From NCBI GenBank assembly GCA_963711705.1, contig CAVQFM010000019.1, positions 124,001-188,000 on the forward strand: a DNA stretch of 64,000 nucleotides, read 5' to 3'. The position numbers and the translations under genes were made by a program. A model generated the notes under the pieces. That model ran no database searches. It was not told the origin of the DNA and saw nothing but the letters and a program-made list of their open reading frames with translations. This document shows, piece by piece, positions 1 to 8,355 of the stretch (positions are counted from its first letter, which is position 1; each line of letters starts with the position of its first letter). This DNA is from RYN-230 sp963711705. GTDB lineage: Bacteria; Actinomycetota; Actinomycetes; Streptosporangiales; Streptosporangiaceae.

Positions 1-43
1 TGGCCGGGCAAACTTCACACAGCGGGCTTGTGGCCCTCAGATA

Positions 44-62
44 GTTAGGATACTGTCCTAAC
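44..62. promoter_or_regulatory. Perfect palindromic operator upstream of the sugar operon
   Basis: GTTAGGA (44-50), a 5-base spacer and TCCTAAC (56-62) form a perfect 7-bp inverted repeat ending 50 bases before the first start codon. The form TTAGGA-N5-TCCTAA suits a dimeric repressor. Operators of this type occur upstream of sugar-catabolic genes in actinomycetes, often tied to ROK or GntR regulators; that link is recalled, not shown here. No regulator gene lies in the visible part of the operon, so it must be encoded elsewhere, possibly to the left. Confidence 0.6.
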
Positions 63-112
63 AATCTCACGCAAGGGCGCGGTTCTATCCCCGTTTTTCG
101 CAGGTAGGCACC

Positions 113-1192
113 ATGATCCAGGCTCCCGTTGTGCTCGGGCTCGACTTCGGCGGAACCAAGATCGCCGCCGCAGTCTGCCGCCTGGACGGGACCCGGCTCG
201 GCTCGGCCACCGTCGGCAGCGGGGGTGAACTGGGCGCGCGGGCCAGCTTCGACCGCGGCGTCGCGACCGCCCGGAATCTGCTGGCCAGTACGGCTCCGGG
301 CGTCCCGCTCGCCGCGGTTGGCGTGTCCACCTTCGGGATCCCGTTTGACGACCGGGTCGAACTGGCCCCGGCCATCAGCGGGTGGGGCGAGCTCCCGCTG
401 GGCCGGGAACTGCGCGCCGCGTTCCCCGGAAGCGTCGTCCGGATGGCCACCGATGCCAAGGCGGCGGCCGCGGCCGAGGTGCGCTGGGGTGCCCTGGCCG
501 ACTGCGACCCGGCCATCTACCTCAACCTCGGCACCGGGCTGTCCGCCGCGCTGGTGTCCGGCGGCCAGGTCATCGGGGGCGCGAACGGCGCGGCCGGGGA
601 GATCGGCTACAACCTGCGGGCCCTGGCCGACGTGGGGCGCACGCTCGATGACCGGGTGCCGCTGGAGGACATGATCAGCGGCCAGGCGCTGGCCCGGCGG
701 GCCGCCGCGCTGGACCGCATCCCGGACGGCCCAGCCCGCACCCCCGACGGCCCAGCCCGCACCCCCGACGGCGCAGCCCGCACCCCCGACGGCGCAGCCC
801 GCACGCCGGACAGCACAGACGGCAGGCCGCTGGCCGCCGCCGACGTGCTGACCGCCAGCGCCGCCGAGCCCGACCTCGACCAGCTGGCCAGCGAGTTCGT
901 CGCCGAACTCGCCTTCCACGTGGTCAACCTGGCGATCCTGGTCAATCCGGTGCGGATCGCGGTGGGCGGCGGCCTGGTCCAGTCCTGGGACCGGCTGCGC
1001 CCCGGCCTGGAGCAGGCCCTCAGCGCGGGCACACCATTCCCGCCGGAACTGGTGACCGCCCGTTTTCCAGCAGACGCGCCCCTGATCGGCGCGGTGGCCC
1101 TGGCAGCAGACGCGGCCCGGGCAGACGGCGCCATCGACGGCGCCACGGTAACCCACCCTCTCCAATCAATCAGTGAAGGGCATCACTCATGA
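113..1192 (+). CDS. ROK family sugar kinase-like protein
   Basis: 359-residue ROK family protein, predicted to phosphorylate a hexose or amino sugar in the cytoplasm. The N-terminus carries the ATP-binding motif LGLDFGGTKIAAAV (about residues 8-21), and a second phosphate loop LNLGTGLSAALV follows at about 142-153. AAGEIGY replaces the usual GEIGH, and the CxCGxxGC zinc motif of most ROK proteins is absent, so metal binding and specificity may differ from glucokinase. Four 21-bp tandem repeats (721-804) put a PDGPART/PDGAART heptad series in a surface loop. The ATG at 113 follows a weak purine-rich site. The stop overlaps the next start (ATGA), so it is the first gene of the transport operon. 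Confidence 0.85.
   Translation: MIQAPVVLGLDFGGTKIAAAVCRLDGTRLGSATVGSGGELGARASFDRGVATARNLLASTAPGVPLAAVGVSTFGIPFDDRVELAPAISGWGELPLGRELRAAFPGSVVRMATDAKAAAAAEVRWGALADCDPAIYLNLGTGLSAALVSGGQVIGGANGAAGEIGYNLRALADVGRTLDDRVPLEDMISGQALARRAAALDRIPDGPARTPDGPARTPDGAARTPDGAARTPDSTDGRPLAAADVLTASAAEPDLDQLASEFVAELAFHVVNLAILVNPVRIAVGGGLVQSWDRLRPGLEQALSAGTPFPPELVTARFPADAPLIGAVALAADAARADGAIDGATVTHPLQSISEGHHS
721..804 (+). repeat. Four 21-bp in-frame tandem repeats in the ROK kinase gene
   Basis: Four consecutive 21-base units (721-741, 742-762, 763-783, 784-804) differ at only a few positions (GGCCCAG versus GGCGCAG, and the first base block). Each encodes one PDGPART or PDGAART heptad. The length keeps frame, so copy number can vary without breaking the protein. 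The repeats sit in a segment outside the recognisable kinase motifs. Confidence 0.9.
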
Positions 1193-2871
1193 GACGCCTA
1201 ACAGCTATCGGGGCCGTGGTTGCAGCCTGCCTGCTCGCGGCCTCCTGCAGTGCCGGCAAAGGCGGCAGCGGCAGCAATAACAGCAGCAGCGGCAGCAACG
1301 CGAAGACCGCCAGCTCGGTGACCATCTCCAACGAGAACGGCGCCCTGTGGACGTGCGGCTTCAGCCCGTTCAACGGGTCAGACACGCTGCTCTCGGTGGG
1401 GTTCGTCTACGAGACGCTGGTCTACCAGAACGCACTGCAGAGCGGGCATACCACGCCCATGCTGGCCAGCTCCTGGAAGTGGGGAAACGGCAATAAGACG
1501 CTGACGTTCACCATCCGCAACGGCGTCAAGTTCAGCAACGGGTCGCCGATGTCGGCCAAGGACGTCGTGTACACCTTCAACCTGATCAAGAAGTTCCCGG
1601 CACTGGACCTGACCGGGGACTGGGCGGTGCTGTCCAGCGTGACCCAGTCCGGCTCGAACCAGGTGGTCATGACGTTCAAGCAGCCGGCCGTGCCGGCCTT
1701 CTACTACATCGCCGGCCAGACGCCGATCGTGCCGCAAGCCATCTGGTCGAAGATCAGCAACCCGGTGTCCTTCTCGGACCCCAACCCGGTGGGCACTGGC
1801 CCGTACAAGGTGAACCCGTGCACCAAGCAGAACATCACCTACACGGCCAACCCGAACTACTGGCAGCCTGGTCTGCCGAACATCAAGAAGGTGCAGTACC
1901 CGGCCTTCACCAGTAACAACACCGCCAACGACCAGCTGGCCAACGGCCAGGCGCAGTGGGGCTCGCAGTACATCCCGTCGATCAAGTCGTTCTACACGGC
2001 GAAGAGCCCGAACTTCCATTACTGGTTCCCGCCGACGGTGAACGTCTCGGTGGTGCCCAACCTGACCAACCCCTTGCTCAAGAACGTCAAGGTGCGCCAG
2101 GCCATCTCGTACGCGATCGACCGGGAGAAGGTCTCCTCGATCGGCGAGTCAGGATACGAGCCGCCCGCGAACCAGTCGGGCATCGTCACGCCGACGTTCT
2201 CCAGCTGGCAAGACCACTCGCTGGCCAGCAAGTACAACTACGGCTACAACCCCACGAAGGCCAAGCAGCTGCTGGCCTCGGCCGGCTTCCACCCGGGGTC
2301 GGACGGCATCATGGTCAATTCGAAGGGCCAGAAGCTGTCCTTCAACTGCATCAACATCGGGGACTACTCCGACTGGGTGGCCTCCATGCAGGTGGTTTCG
2401 CAGAACCTGAAGGCGGTGGGCATCCAGGTGACGCCGGACAACCTGACCAACACCGACTTCACCGCGGCGCTGTACGCCGGGAAGTACCAGCTCGCCTACT
2501 ACGACCAGCAGACGTTCGGCCCGAGCCCGTACTACGAGCTGCGGAACTGGCTGGATTCGGCGGGCACCGCGCCGATCGGCAAGACGGCGGCGACCAACTA
2601 CGAGCGGTACATCAACCCGGCCGTGGACAAGCTGTTCACCCAGTTCGCGTCGTCCACGTCCGACTCGCAGCAGCATTCGATCATGAACCAGATCCAGGGG
2701 GTCATGCTCAGCCAGCTGCCTATCATCCCAGTGGTGCAGGCAGTGGACTGGTACCAGTGGGATGACTCCAACCTGTCTGGCTGGCCTACCCCCAGCAACC
2801 CGTACGCGCAGCCGGCGGCGTACGCCTACCCGGACCAGGGGCAGGTGCTGCTGCACCTCCGGGCCAAGTGA
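1189..2871 (+). CDS. ABC transporter substrate-binding lipoprotein, family 5
   Basis: 560-residue extracytoplasmic solute-binding protein of the family 5 (oligopeptide/oligosaccharide) type. It opens with a lipoprotein signal peptide (MRRLTAIGAVVAACLLAASC), with lipobox LAASC placing the acylated Cys at about residue 20, then a Gly/Ser/Asn-rich linker. The body has family-5 features such as the FTIRNGVKFSNGSPMSAKDVVYT segment (in part) and GTGPYKV. Dipeptide-type proteins also serve sugars in actinobacteria; two sugar kinases and a GH4 enzyme in the same operon make a di- or oligosaccharide the likelier ligand. The ATG overlaps the kinase stop. A strong hairpin follows the gene. Confidence 0.92.
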   Translation: MRRLTAIGAVVAACLLAASCSAGKGGSGSNNSSSGSNAKTASSVTISNENGALWTCGFSPFNGSDTLLSVGFVYETLVYQNALQSGHTTPMLASSWKWGNGNKTLTFTIRNGVKFSNGSPMSAKDVVYTFNLIKKFPALDLTGDWAVLSSVTQSGSNQVVMTFKQPAVPAFYYIAGQTPIVPQAIWSKISNPVSFSDPNPVGTGPYKVNPCTKQNITYTANPNYWQPGLPNIKKVQYPAFTSNNTANDQLANGQAQWGSQYIPSIKSFYTAKSPNFHYWFPPTVNVSVVPNLTNPLLKNVKVRQAISYAIDREKVSSIGESGYEPPANQSGIVTPTFSSWQDHSLASKYNYGYNPTKAKQLLASAGFHPGSDGIMVNSKGQKLSFNCINIGDYSDWVASMQVVSQNLKAVGIQVTPDNLTNTDFTAALYAGKYQLAYYDQQTFGPSPYYELRNWLDSAGTAPIGKTAATNYERYINPAVDKLFTQFASSTSDSQQHSIMNQIQGVMLSQLPIIPVVQAVDWYQWDDSNLSGWPTPSNPYAQPAAYAYPDQGQVLLHLRAK

Positions 2872-2876
2872 ATTCC

Positions 2877-2910
2877 GGTGCGGGCCCGGGGCTAGCCTCG
2901 GGCCCGCACC
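2877..2910 (+). promoter_or_regulatory. Intra-operon hairpin after the binding-protein gene
   Basis: GGTGCGGGCCCG (2877-2888) and CGGGCCCGCACC (2899-2910) are perfect 12-bp arms around a 10-base loop. There is no T tract. The hairpin lies 6 bases after the binding-protein stop and 56 bases before the permease start. Such elements commonly protect the binding-protein mRNA 3' end or attenuate readthrough, giving more binding protein than transporter. That role is inferred. Confidence 0.7.
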
Positions 2911-2965
2911 CCCACTGGCCAGCACGCGCACATGAGGAGCAGAACATGACCACCAGGAGACGAGC

Positions 2966-3952
2966 TTGAGATTCGCGCTCCGCCGCCTGGGCTTCTTCGT
3001 GGTCACCCTGTGGGTGGCGCTGACCCTCAATTTCCTGCTCCCCCGGCTGATGCCGGGCAACCCGGCCCTGGCCATGCTGGCCAAGTTCCACGGGCAGATC
3101 GGCCCGGGCACGCTGCACGCCCTGGAGGTGCTGTTCGGGGTCAACACCCAGCAGAGCCTGTGGTCGCAGTACGTCACCTACCTGCACCACGTGTTCACCC
3201 TCAACTTCGGGCCGTCGCTGGACTTCTATCCCGAATCGGTGACCTCGGTGATCGGCAGCGCGATCTGGTGGACGCTCGGCCTGGTCGGCGTGGCCACGAT
3301 CCTGGCCTTCGTGCTCGGCACCGGGCTGGGCATCGTGTCCGCCTGGCGGCGCGGCGGGCGGCTGGACAGCGTGCTGCCCCCGGTGTTCGTGATCACCTCG
3401 GCGATCCCGTACTTCTGGATGGGCATGGTGCTCGTGCTGATCTTCGGGTTCACCCTGGGCTGGCTGCCCACCCAGGGCGGCTACTACGTGTCCACTGACA
3501 GCCCCGGGCTGAACTGGATCTTCTTCCAGGACGTGCTGTCGCACGCCGTGCTGCCCGCGCTGGCTCTGATAATCACCTTGATCGGCACCTGGATCCTGAC
3601 CATGCGCAACACGATGATCACCACGCTGGCCGAGGACTACGTGCGGATGGCCCGGGCCAAGGGGCTGCCCGGCCGGCGGATCATGCTCGACTACGCGGCG
3701 CGCAACGCGATCCTGCCCAACCTGACCGGCTTCGCCATGTCGCTCGGCTTCGTGGTCGGCGGCGCCATCCTGATCGAGTACGTGTTCAACTACCCGGGCG
3801 TCGGCTACATGCTGCTGCAGGCGGTGCAGGGCGAGGATTACCCGCTGGAACAGGCCCTGTTCCTGCTCATCACGGTCGCGGTGCTGGTGGCCATCCTGAT
3901 CGCCGACATCGCCACCGCGCTGCTCGACCCCCGAACGAGGACGTCTGGTTAG
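2966..3952 (+). CDS. ABC transporter permease, DppB type
   Basis: 328-residue inner permease of the dipeptide/oligosaccharide ABC transporter. It begins with the family signature RRLGFFVVTLWVALTLNF and MPGNPA, and has about six membrane helices with the BPD_transp_1 domain in the second half. The EAA-like cytoplasmic loop is at DYVRMARAKGLPGRRIMLDYAARN (in part, about 226-250). The start is TTG at 2966, preceded by AGGAGA at 2954-2959; an ATG at 2946 opens only a 7-codon frame that overlaps this start. It works with the DppC-like subunit and the two ATPases downstream. Confidence 0.9.
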   Translation: MRFALRRLGFFVVTLWVALTLNFLLPRLMPGNPALAMLAKFHGQIGPGTLHALEVLFGVNTQQSLWSQYVTYLHHVFTLNFGPSLDFYPESVTSVIGSAIWWTLGLVGVATILAFVLGTGLGIVSAWRRGGRLDSVLPPVFVITSAIPYFWMGMVLVLIFGFTLGWLPTQGGYYVSTDSPGLNWIFFQDVLSHAVLPALALIITLIGTWILTMRNTMITTLAEDYVRMARAKGLPGRRIMLDYAARNAILPNLTGFAMSLGFVVGGAILIEYVFNYPGVGYMLLQAVQGEDYPLEQALFLLITVAVLVAILIADIATALLDPRTRTSG

Positions 3953-4079
3953 CCATGTCCCTGCCAATCTCCGGGGTGCCCACCGCCGTCGACCAGCCAG
4001 GCCAGCTGCCCGGCGCCCAACCCGGCGCCGCGGGCCCGGGCCGGCCGCCCGGCAGCCCACCACCCACGCGCTGGCCCGG

Positions 4080-4934
4080 ATGGGACGCGCGATCCGGTCC
4101 AACCGCAAGGCCACCGTGGGCACCGTGCTGCTGGCCATCTTCCTGTTCGCGGCGCTGTTTCCCGGGCTGATCGCCAAGGATGACCCGGGCGCCGACGCCT
4201 ACCAGCCCAAGCTGGGCATCTCCACCGCCCACCTGCTCGGCACCACCGCGCAGGGCCAGGACATGTGGGCCCAGCTGGTATGGGGCACCCGGAACGTGAT
4301 GATCATCGCGTTCGTGGTCGGGCTGGCCGCCACCGGGATCGCGGTGCTGATCGGGGTGGCCGCCGCCTACCTGGGCGGGCTGTGGGACGGCTCGCTCAGC
4401 CTGCTGACCGACGTGCTGCTGGTCATCCCGCTGTTCCCGCTGCTGATCATCATCGCGGGCTACGCGCACGGCGGCGGCACGCTGGTGCTCATCCTGGTCA
4501 TCACGGTGACCAGCTGGTCGTATACCGCGCGCCAGCTGAGATCGCAGGCCCTGTCGCTGCGCCACCGGGACTTCCTGGAAGCGGCCAAGGTCCGCGGCGA
4601 GCGGCGGCTGTACATCATCGTGGTCGAGGTCATCCCCACGATGACCTCGCTGATCGTGGCCGCCTTCCTGACCAACGCGCTGTACGCGGTGCTGTTCGCG
4701 TCCAGCCTGCAGTTCATCGGCCTGGGCAACCCGAACACGCAGAGCTGGGGCACGATGCTGTACTGGGCCGAGAACGAGGCCGCGCTGCAGACCGGCCAGG
4801 CCATGTGGGCGATCGCCCCCGGGCTCTGCATCGCCTTGCTGGGCGCGGCGTTCGCCCTGCTCAACTATGCCTTCGACGAGATCGGCAACCCCGCGCTGCG
4901 GCCGGTGCGAAGGAGGCGGCGGAAGCGTGCCTGA
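4080..4934 (+). CDS. ABC transporter permease, DppC type (N-terminal start uncertain)
   Basis: Second permease, at least 284 residues. RSNRKATVGTVLLAIFLFAA is the usual first helix of DppC proteins, followed by LLGTTAQGQDMW and an EAA-like loop at LEAAKVRGERRLYIIVVEV. The ATG at 4080 has no ribosome-binding site. A translationally coupled ATG at 3955, 2 bases after the dppB stop, opens a Pro-rich frame in another phase that runs to 4170 over this region. The real start may therefore be 3955 with a one-base frameshift between 3955 and 4080. The end overlaps the ATPase start by 8 bases. Confidence 0.82.
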   Translation: MGRAIRSNRKATVGTVLLAIFLFAALFPGLIAKDDPGADAYQPKLGISTAHLLGTTAQGQDMWAQLVWGTRNVMIIAFVVGLAATGIAVLIGVAAAYLGGLWDGSLSLLTDVLLVIPLFPLLIIIAGYAHGGGTLVLILVITVTSWSYTARQLRSQALSLRHRDFLEAAKVRGERRLYIIVVEVIPTMTSLIVAAFLTNALYAVLFASSLQFIGLGNPNTQSWGTMLYWAENEAALQTGQAMWAIAPGLCIALLGAAFALLNYAFDEIGNPALRPVRRRRRKRA

Positions 4935-6081
4935 CCAGACGGACCAGATGGACCAGGCCGGCCAGCCGGCCCGGCTAGCTCAGCGGCCCGGCGCCCCGCC
5001 GCCGCCCGGCGGCCCCATGCTCGACGTCAGCGGCCTGACCGTGGAATACGTGATGGAGCGCGGCGTGGTCCGCGCGGTCGACGACGTGAGCTTCGACCTG
5101 ATGGCCGGCGAGTTCATCGGGGTGGTCGGTGAATCCGGCTGCGGCAAGTCCACGCTGCTGTTCGCGATCGCCCAGCTGCTCGCCGCGCCCGCCGCGATCA
5201 CCGGCGGTGGCGTGACGTTCCGCGGGCAGAGCATGGTCGGGCTGACCGACCGCCAGCTGGCCGCGATCCGCTGGAAAGACCTGTCGGTCGTCATGCAGAG
5301 CGCGATGAACGCCCTGAACCCGATCAAGTCGATCGGCGCCCAGTTCAAGGACGCGATGCGGGCGCACGGCGTGACGTCGGCGGCGGAGATCGCCGGCCGG
5401 TCCGCCGAGGTGCTCCAGATGGTCGGCATCGACCCGGTGCACCTGGGCAGCTATCCGCACCAGCTGTCCGGCGGGATGCGCCAGCGGTCGATGATCGCGA
5501 TGGCCATGCTGTTCACCCCGGATCTGGTCATCATGGACGAGCCGACGTCCGCGCTGGACGTGGTGGCCCAGCGGTCGCTGATGGTGCAGATCAAGGACCT
5601 GCAGCAACGGCTCGGCTTCGCGATCATCTTCGTCACCCACGACATGTCGCTGGTCAGCCACTTCTCCGACCGGCTGATGGTGATGTACGCCGGGCAGGTG
5701 GCCGAGTTCGGCCCGACCCGGCAGGTGTTCGACACACCGCTGCACCCCTACAGCATCGGGCTGCTCGAGGCGTTCCCGTCGATCCGCGGGCCACGGGTGC
5801 CGCTGACCGGCATCCCGGGCAGCCCGCCCGACCTGGCCCACCTGCCGCCTGGCTGCCGGTTCGCGCCGCGCTGCCCCAAGGTCATGGACAGCTGCCGCGA
5901 GATCGATCCCGAGCTGTACCTGGTCGGCGGGATCGAGGTCCGCTGCCTGCTGCACGCGCCGTCCGCGGCCCCGGCGGCCAGCAGCACCGCCCCGGCCAGC
6001 AGCACCGCCCCGGCCAGCAGCACCGCCCCGGCCAGCACCGGCACCACCCCGGGCCATGACAGCGGAGGCGCTGATGAGTGA
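4927..6081 (+). CDS. ABC transporter ATPase, DppD/OppD type
   Basis: 384-residue ATP-binding subunit that powers the transporter. Walker A is GESGCGKST, the signature is LSGGMRQR, Walker B ends LVIMDEPTSALD, and the switch His lies in FVTHD. The C-terminal oligopeptide-transporter domain carries Cys residues (CRFAPRCP...C) as in the family. The C-tail is a Pro/Ala/Ser/Thr repeat encoded by 18-bp tandem units. The GTG at 4927 is chosen because AAGGAGG ends 10 bases upstream; an in-frame ATG at 4867 lies inside the permease gene and is less likely. Confidence 0.92.
   Translation: MPDQTDQMDQAGQPARLAQRPGAPPPPGGPMLDVSGLTVEYVMERGVVRAVDDVSFDLMAGEFIGVVGESGCGKSTLLFAIAQLLAAPAAITGGGVTFRGQSMVGLTDRQLAAIRWKDLSVVMQSAMNALNPIKSIGAQFKDAMRAHGVTSAAEIAGRSAEVLQMVGIDPVHLGSYPHQLSGGMRQRSMIAMAMLFTPDLVIMDEPTSALDVVAQRSLMVQIKDLQQRLGFAIIFVTHDMSLVSHFSDRLMVMYAGQVAEFGPTRQVFDTPLHPYSIGLLEAFPSIRGPRVPLTGIPGSPPDLAHLPPGCRFAPRCPKVMDSCREIDPELYLVGGIEVRCLLHAPSAAPAASSTAPASSTAPASSTAPASTGTTPGHDSGGADE
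5977..6039 (+). repeat. 18-bp in-frame tandem repeats in the ATPase C-tail
   Basis: Three exact 18-base units (5977-5994, 5995-6012, 6013-6030) and a half unit (6031-6039) encode ASSTAP hexads at the end of the DppD-like ATPase. They are frame-preserving. The tail lies beyond the conserved transporter domain and is probably disordered. Confidence 0.9.
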
Positions 6082-7096
6082 GCCAGTCTCCCCGGCCGGC
6101 GCCGAGCCACTGCTGCGCACCGGGCAGCTGACCAAGCATTTCCGGATCGGCAACGCGCTGTCCAAGCTCACTCTGCACGCGGTGGACGACGTCAGCCTGG
6201 CCATCGGTGACCGGGAGATCGTCGCGCTGGCCGGGGAGAGCGGCAGCGGCAAGAGCACGATCGCCCGGCTGCTGGCCAAGCTGTACAAGCCGACCAGCGG
6301 CGAGATCTACTTCCAGGGCAAGCCGGTATCGCAGATCCGCTCGCGCCAGGACACCCTGCACTACACCGGGCTGGTCCCGATGGTCTTCCAGGACCCGTTC
6401 AGCTCGATCAACCCGGTGCACCGGATCTCGCACGGCGTGCTGCGCGGCCTCAAGCTGCACCGGCCGGAACTGTCCGCCGCGCAGCGGCAGGCCGAGGCGG
6501 AGCGGGTGTTCGAGATCGTCGGCCTGTCCCCGGCCCGGGACGTGCTGCAGCGCTTCCCGCACGAGCTGAGCGGCGGCCAGCGGCAGCGGGTCGGCTTCGC
6601 CCAGGCCCTGGCGCTGCGCCCGAAACTGATCCTGGCCGACGAGCCGGTGTCCATGCTCGACGTGTCGATCCGGATCGGGCTGCTCAACCTGATGGCCCGG
6701 CTGCGCGACGAGGAAGGGGTCTCCATCCTCTACATCACCCACGACATCGCCAGCGCGCGGTACGTGGCCGACCGGCTGATCGTCATGTACGCCGGGCAGA
6801 TCGCCGAGTCCGGGCCGGTGGAGGACGTGCTGGCCAGCCCGCGGCACCCGTATACCCAGCTGCTGCTGTCCGCGGTGCCCGACCCGCGCGCCCCGCTGGA
6901 CGTGACCGCGGAAACCGGCCGCGGCGAGCCGCCCAAGGTCATCGACCCGACCCCGGGCTGCCGGTTCCGCTGGCGCTGCCCGCTGGCCATCGACGAGTGC
7001 CACCAGGTCACCCCGGAACTGACCGAGCTGGCCCCGCAGCACGCGGCCGCCTGCCACGTGGCCCGGGCCGGCGCGGAAGTGCGGGCGTTCGGATGA
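6074..7096 (+). CDS. ABC transporter ATPase, DppF/OppF type
   Basis: 340-residue second ATPase of the transporter. Walker A is GESGSGKST, the signature LSGGQRQRVGFAQAL, Walker B LILADEPVSMLD, and the switch His is in YITHD. The C-terminal segment has the CRFRWRCPLAIDEC cysteine cluster typical of this subfamily. The ATG at 6074 has GGAGG 5 bases upstream and overlaps the preceding stop; an in-frame ATG at 6056 is inside the previous gene. The next gene overlaps by ATGA. It is expected to pair with the DppD-like ATPase as a heterodimer. Confidence 0.93.
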   Translation: MSEPVSPAGAEPLLRTGQLTKHFRIGNALSKLTLHAVDDVSLAIGDREIVALAGESGSGKSTIARLLAKLYKPTSGEIYFQGKPVSQIRSRQDTLHYTGLVPMVFQDPFSSINPVHRISHGVLRGLKLHRPELSAAQRQAEAERVFEIVGLSPARDVLQRFPHELSGGQRQRVGFAQALALRPKLILADEPVSMLDVSIRIGLLNLMARLRDEEGVSILYITHDIASARYVADRLIVMYAGQIAESGPVEDVLASPRHPYTQLLLSAVPDPRAPLDVTAETGRGEPPKVIDPTPGCRFRWRCPLAIDECHQVTPELTELAPQHAAACHVARAGAEVRAFG

Positions 7097-8355
7097 AGGT
7101 CGCGGTCATCGGGGGCGGGTCCACCTACACCCCGGAACTGGTCGACGGGATAGCCCGGCTCACCCAGACCTCCCTGGTCAGCGAGCTGGTGCTGGTCGAC
7201 CCGGACGAGAGCCGGCGGGCCGTGGTCGGCCCGGTGTCGGCCCGCATCATGCGCGCCTACGGGCACCCGGCCGCCGTCAGCTGGACCGCGGACCTGGACG
7301 AGGGCCTGGACGGCGCGGGCGCGGTCCTGCTCCAGCTGCGGGTCGGCGGCCAGGCCGCCCGCCAGCGCGACGAGACCTGGCCGCTGGACTGCGGCTGCGT
7401 CGGGCAGGAAACTACCGGGGCGGGCGGGCTGGCGAAAGCTCTCCGCACGGTACCGGTTGTCCTCGAGATAGCTGAACGCACGGCGCGGCGTGCTGACCCC
7501 GCCGCCTGGATCATCGACTTCACCAACCCGGTCGGCATCGTCACCCGGGCGCTGCTGGACGCCGGGCACCGCGCGGTGGGCCTGTGCAATGTGGCCATCG
7601 GCTTCCAGCGGCAGTTCGCCGCGCTGCTCGGCGTCGAGCCGGGCCAGGTCGCCCTGGACCATGTCGGGCTCAATCACCTGACCTGGGAGCGGGCCGCGCT
7701 GGTGGATGGCACCGACCGGCTGCCGGAGCTGATCGCCAGGCACGGCCGCCAGATTGCGGAACACACTGGGCTGGCACCTTCCGTTATGCGGGAAATTGGT
7801 GCGGTACCGTCCTACTACCTGCGCTATTTCTGGGCGCATGACGCGGTGGTCGAGGAGGAGCGCCGCTCGCCGACGCGGGCCGAGGAGGTGGCGAAGATCG
7901 AGCGGGAACTGCTCGGCCTGTACGCCGACCCGGCCCTGGACCGCAAGCCGGACCTGCTGTCCGAGCGCGGCGGGGCGTTCTACTCGGAGGCGGCGGTGGC
8001 GCTGCTCGCCTCGCTGGCCGCAGACACCGGGGACACCCAGGTGGTCAACGTGCGGAACGCGGGCACGTTCGGGTTCCTGCCCGACGAGGCGGTGATCGAG
8101 GTGCCCGCGGTGATCGGGGCCAAGGGCCCGCGCCCGGTGCCAGCCGCGCCGCTGTCACCGCTGATGCGCGGGCTGGTGGCGCACGTGTCGGCGTACGAGG
8201 AGCTGGCCGTGGACGCCGCGCTGCGCGGCGGCCGGGACCGGGTCCGGATGGCGCTGCTGGCCCATCCCCTGGTCGGCCAGCTGGACCTGGCCGACTGCCT
8301 GACCGACCGGCTGCTCGCGGAGAACCGCGGCTTCCTGCCCTGGGTGCACGGGTGA
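7093..8355 (+). CDS. Glycoside hydrolase family 4 (6-phospho-glycosidase type)
   Basis: 420-residue GH4 enzyme. These enzymes cleave (often 6-phosphorylated) alpha- or beta-glycosides by an NAD+- and Mn2+-dependent oxidation-elimination mechanism. Visible are the N-terminal Rossmann motif VIGGGSTYTPELV, the DFTNPVGIVTRAL segment, the metal-binding Cys in GLCNVAIG and the metal-binding His in GLNHLTW. The start at ATG 7093 overlaps the ATPase stop. Next to two sugar kinases and a transporter, it probably hydrolyses the imported disaccharide after phosphorylation, or directly. The exact sugar cannot be read from sequence; 6-phospho-beta-glucosides or chitobiose derivatives are candidates. Confidence 0.9.
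   Translation: MKVAVIGGGSTYTPELVDGIARLTQTSLVSELVLVDPDESRRAVVGPVSARIMRAYGHPAAVSWTADLDEGLDGAGAVLLQLRVGGQAARQRDETWPLDCGCVGQETTGAGGLAKALRTVPVVLEIAERTARRADPAAWIIDFTNPVGIVTRALLDAGHRAVGLCNVAIGFQRQFAALLGVEPGQVALDHVGLNHLTWERAALVDGTDRLPELIARHGRQIAEHTGLAPSVMREIGAVPSYYLRYFWAHDAVVEEERRSPTRAEEVAKIERELLGLYADPALDRKPDLLSERGGAFYSEAAVALLASLAADTGDTQVVNVRNAGTFGFLPDEAVIEVPAVIGAKGPRPVPAAPLSPLMRGLVAHVSAYEELAVDAALRGGRDRVRMALLAHPLVGQLDLADCLTDRLLAENRGFLPWVHG

Noticed and set aside
721..804. CRISPR-like repeat array
   Set aside because: Units are directly adjacent with no spacers and lie in frame within a coding gene.
5882..7057. Minus-strand open frame of 391 codons opposite the transporter ATPases
   Set aside because: Both ATPases on the plus strand have all catalytic motifs; the antisense frame has none.
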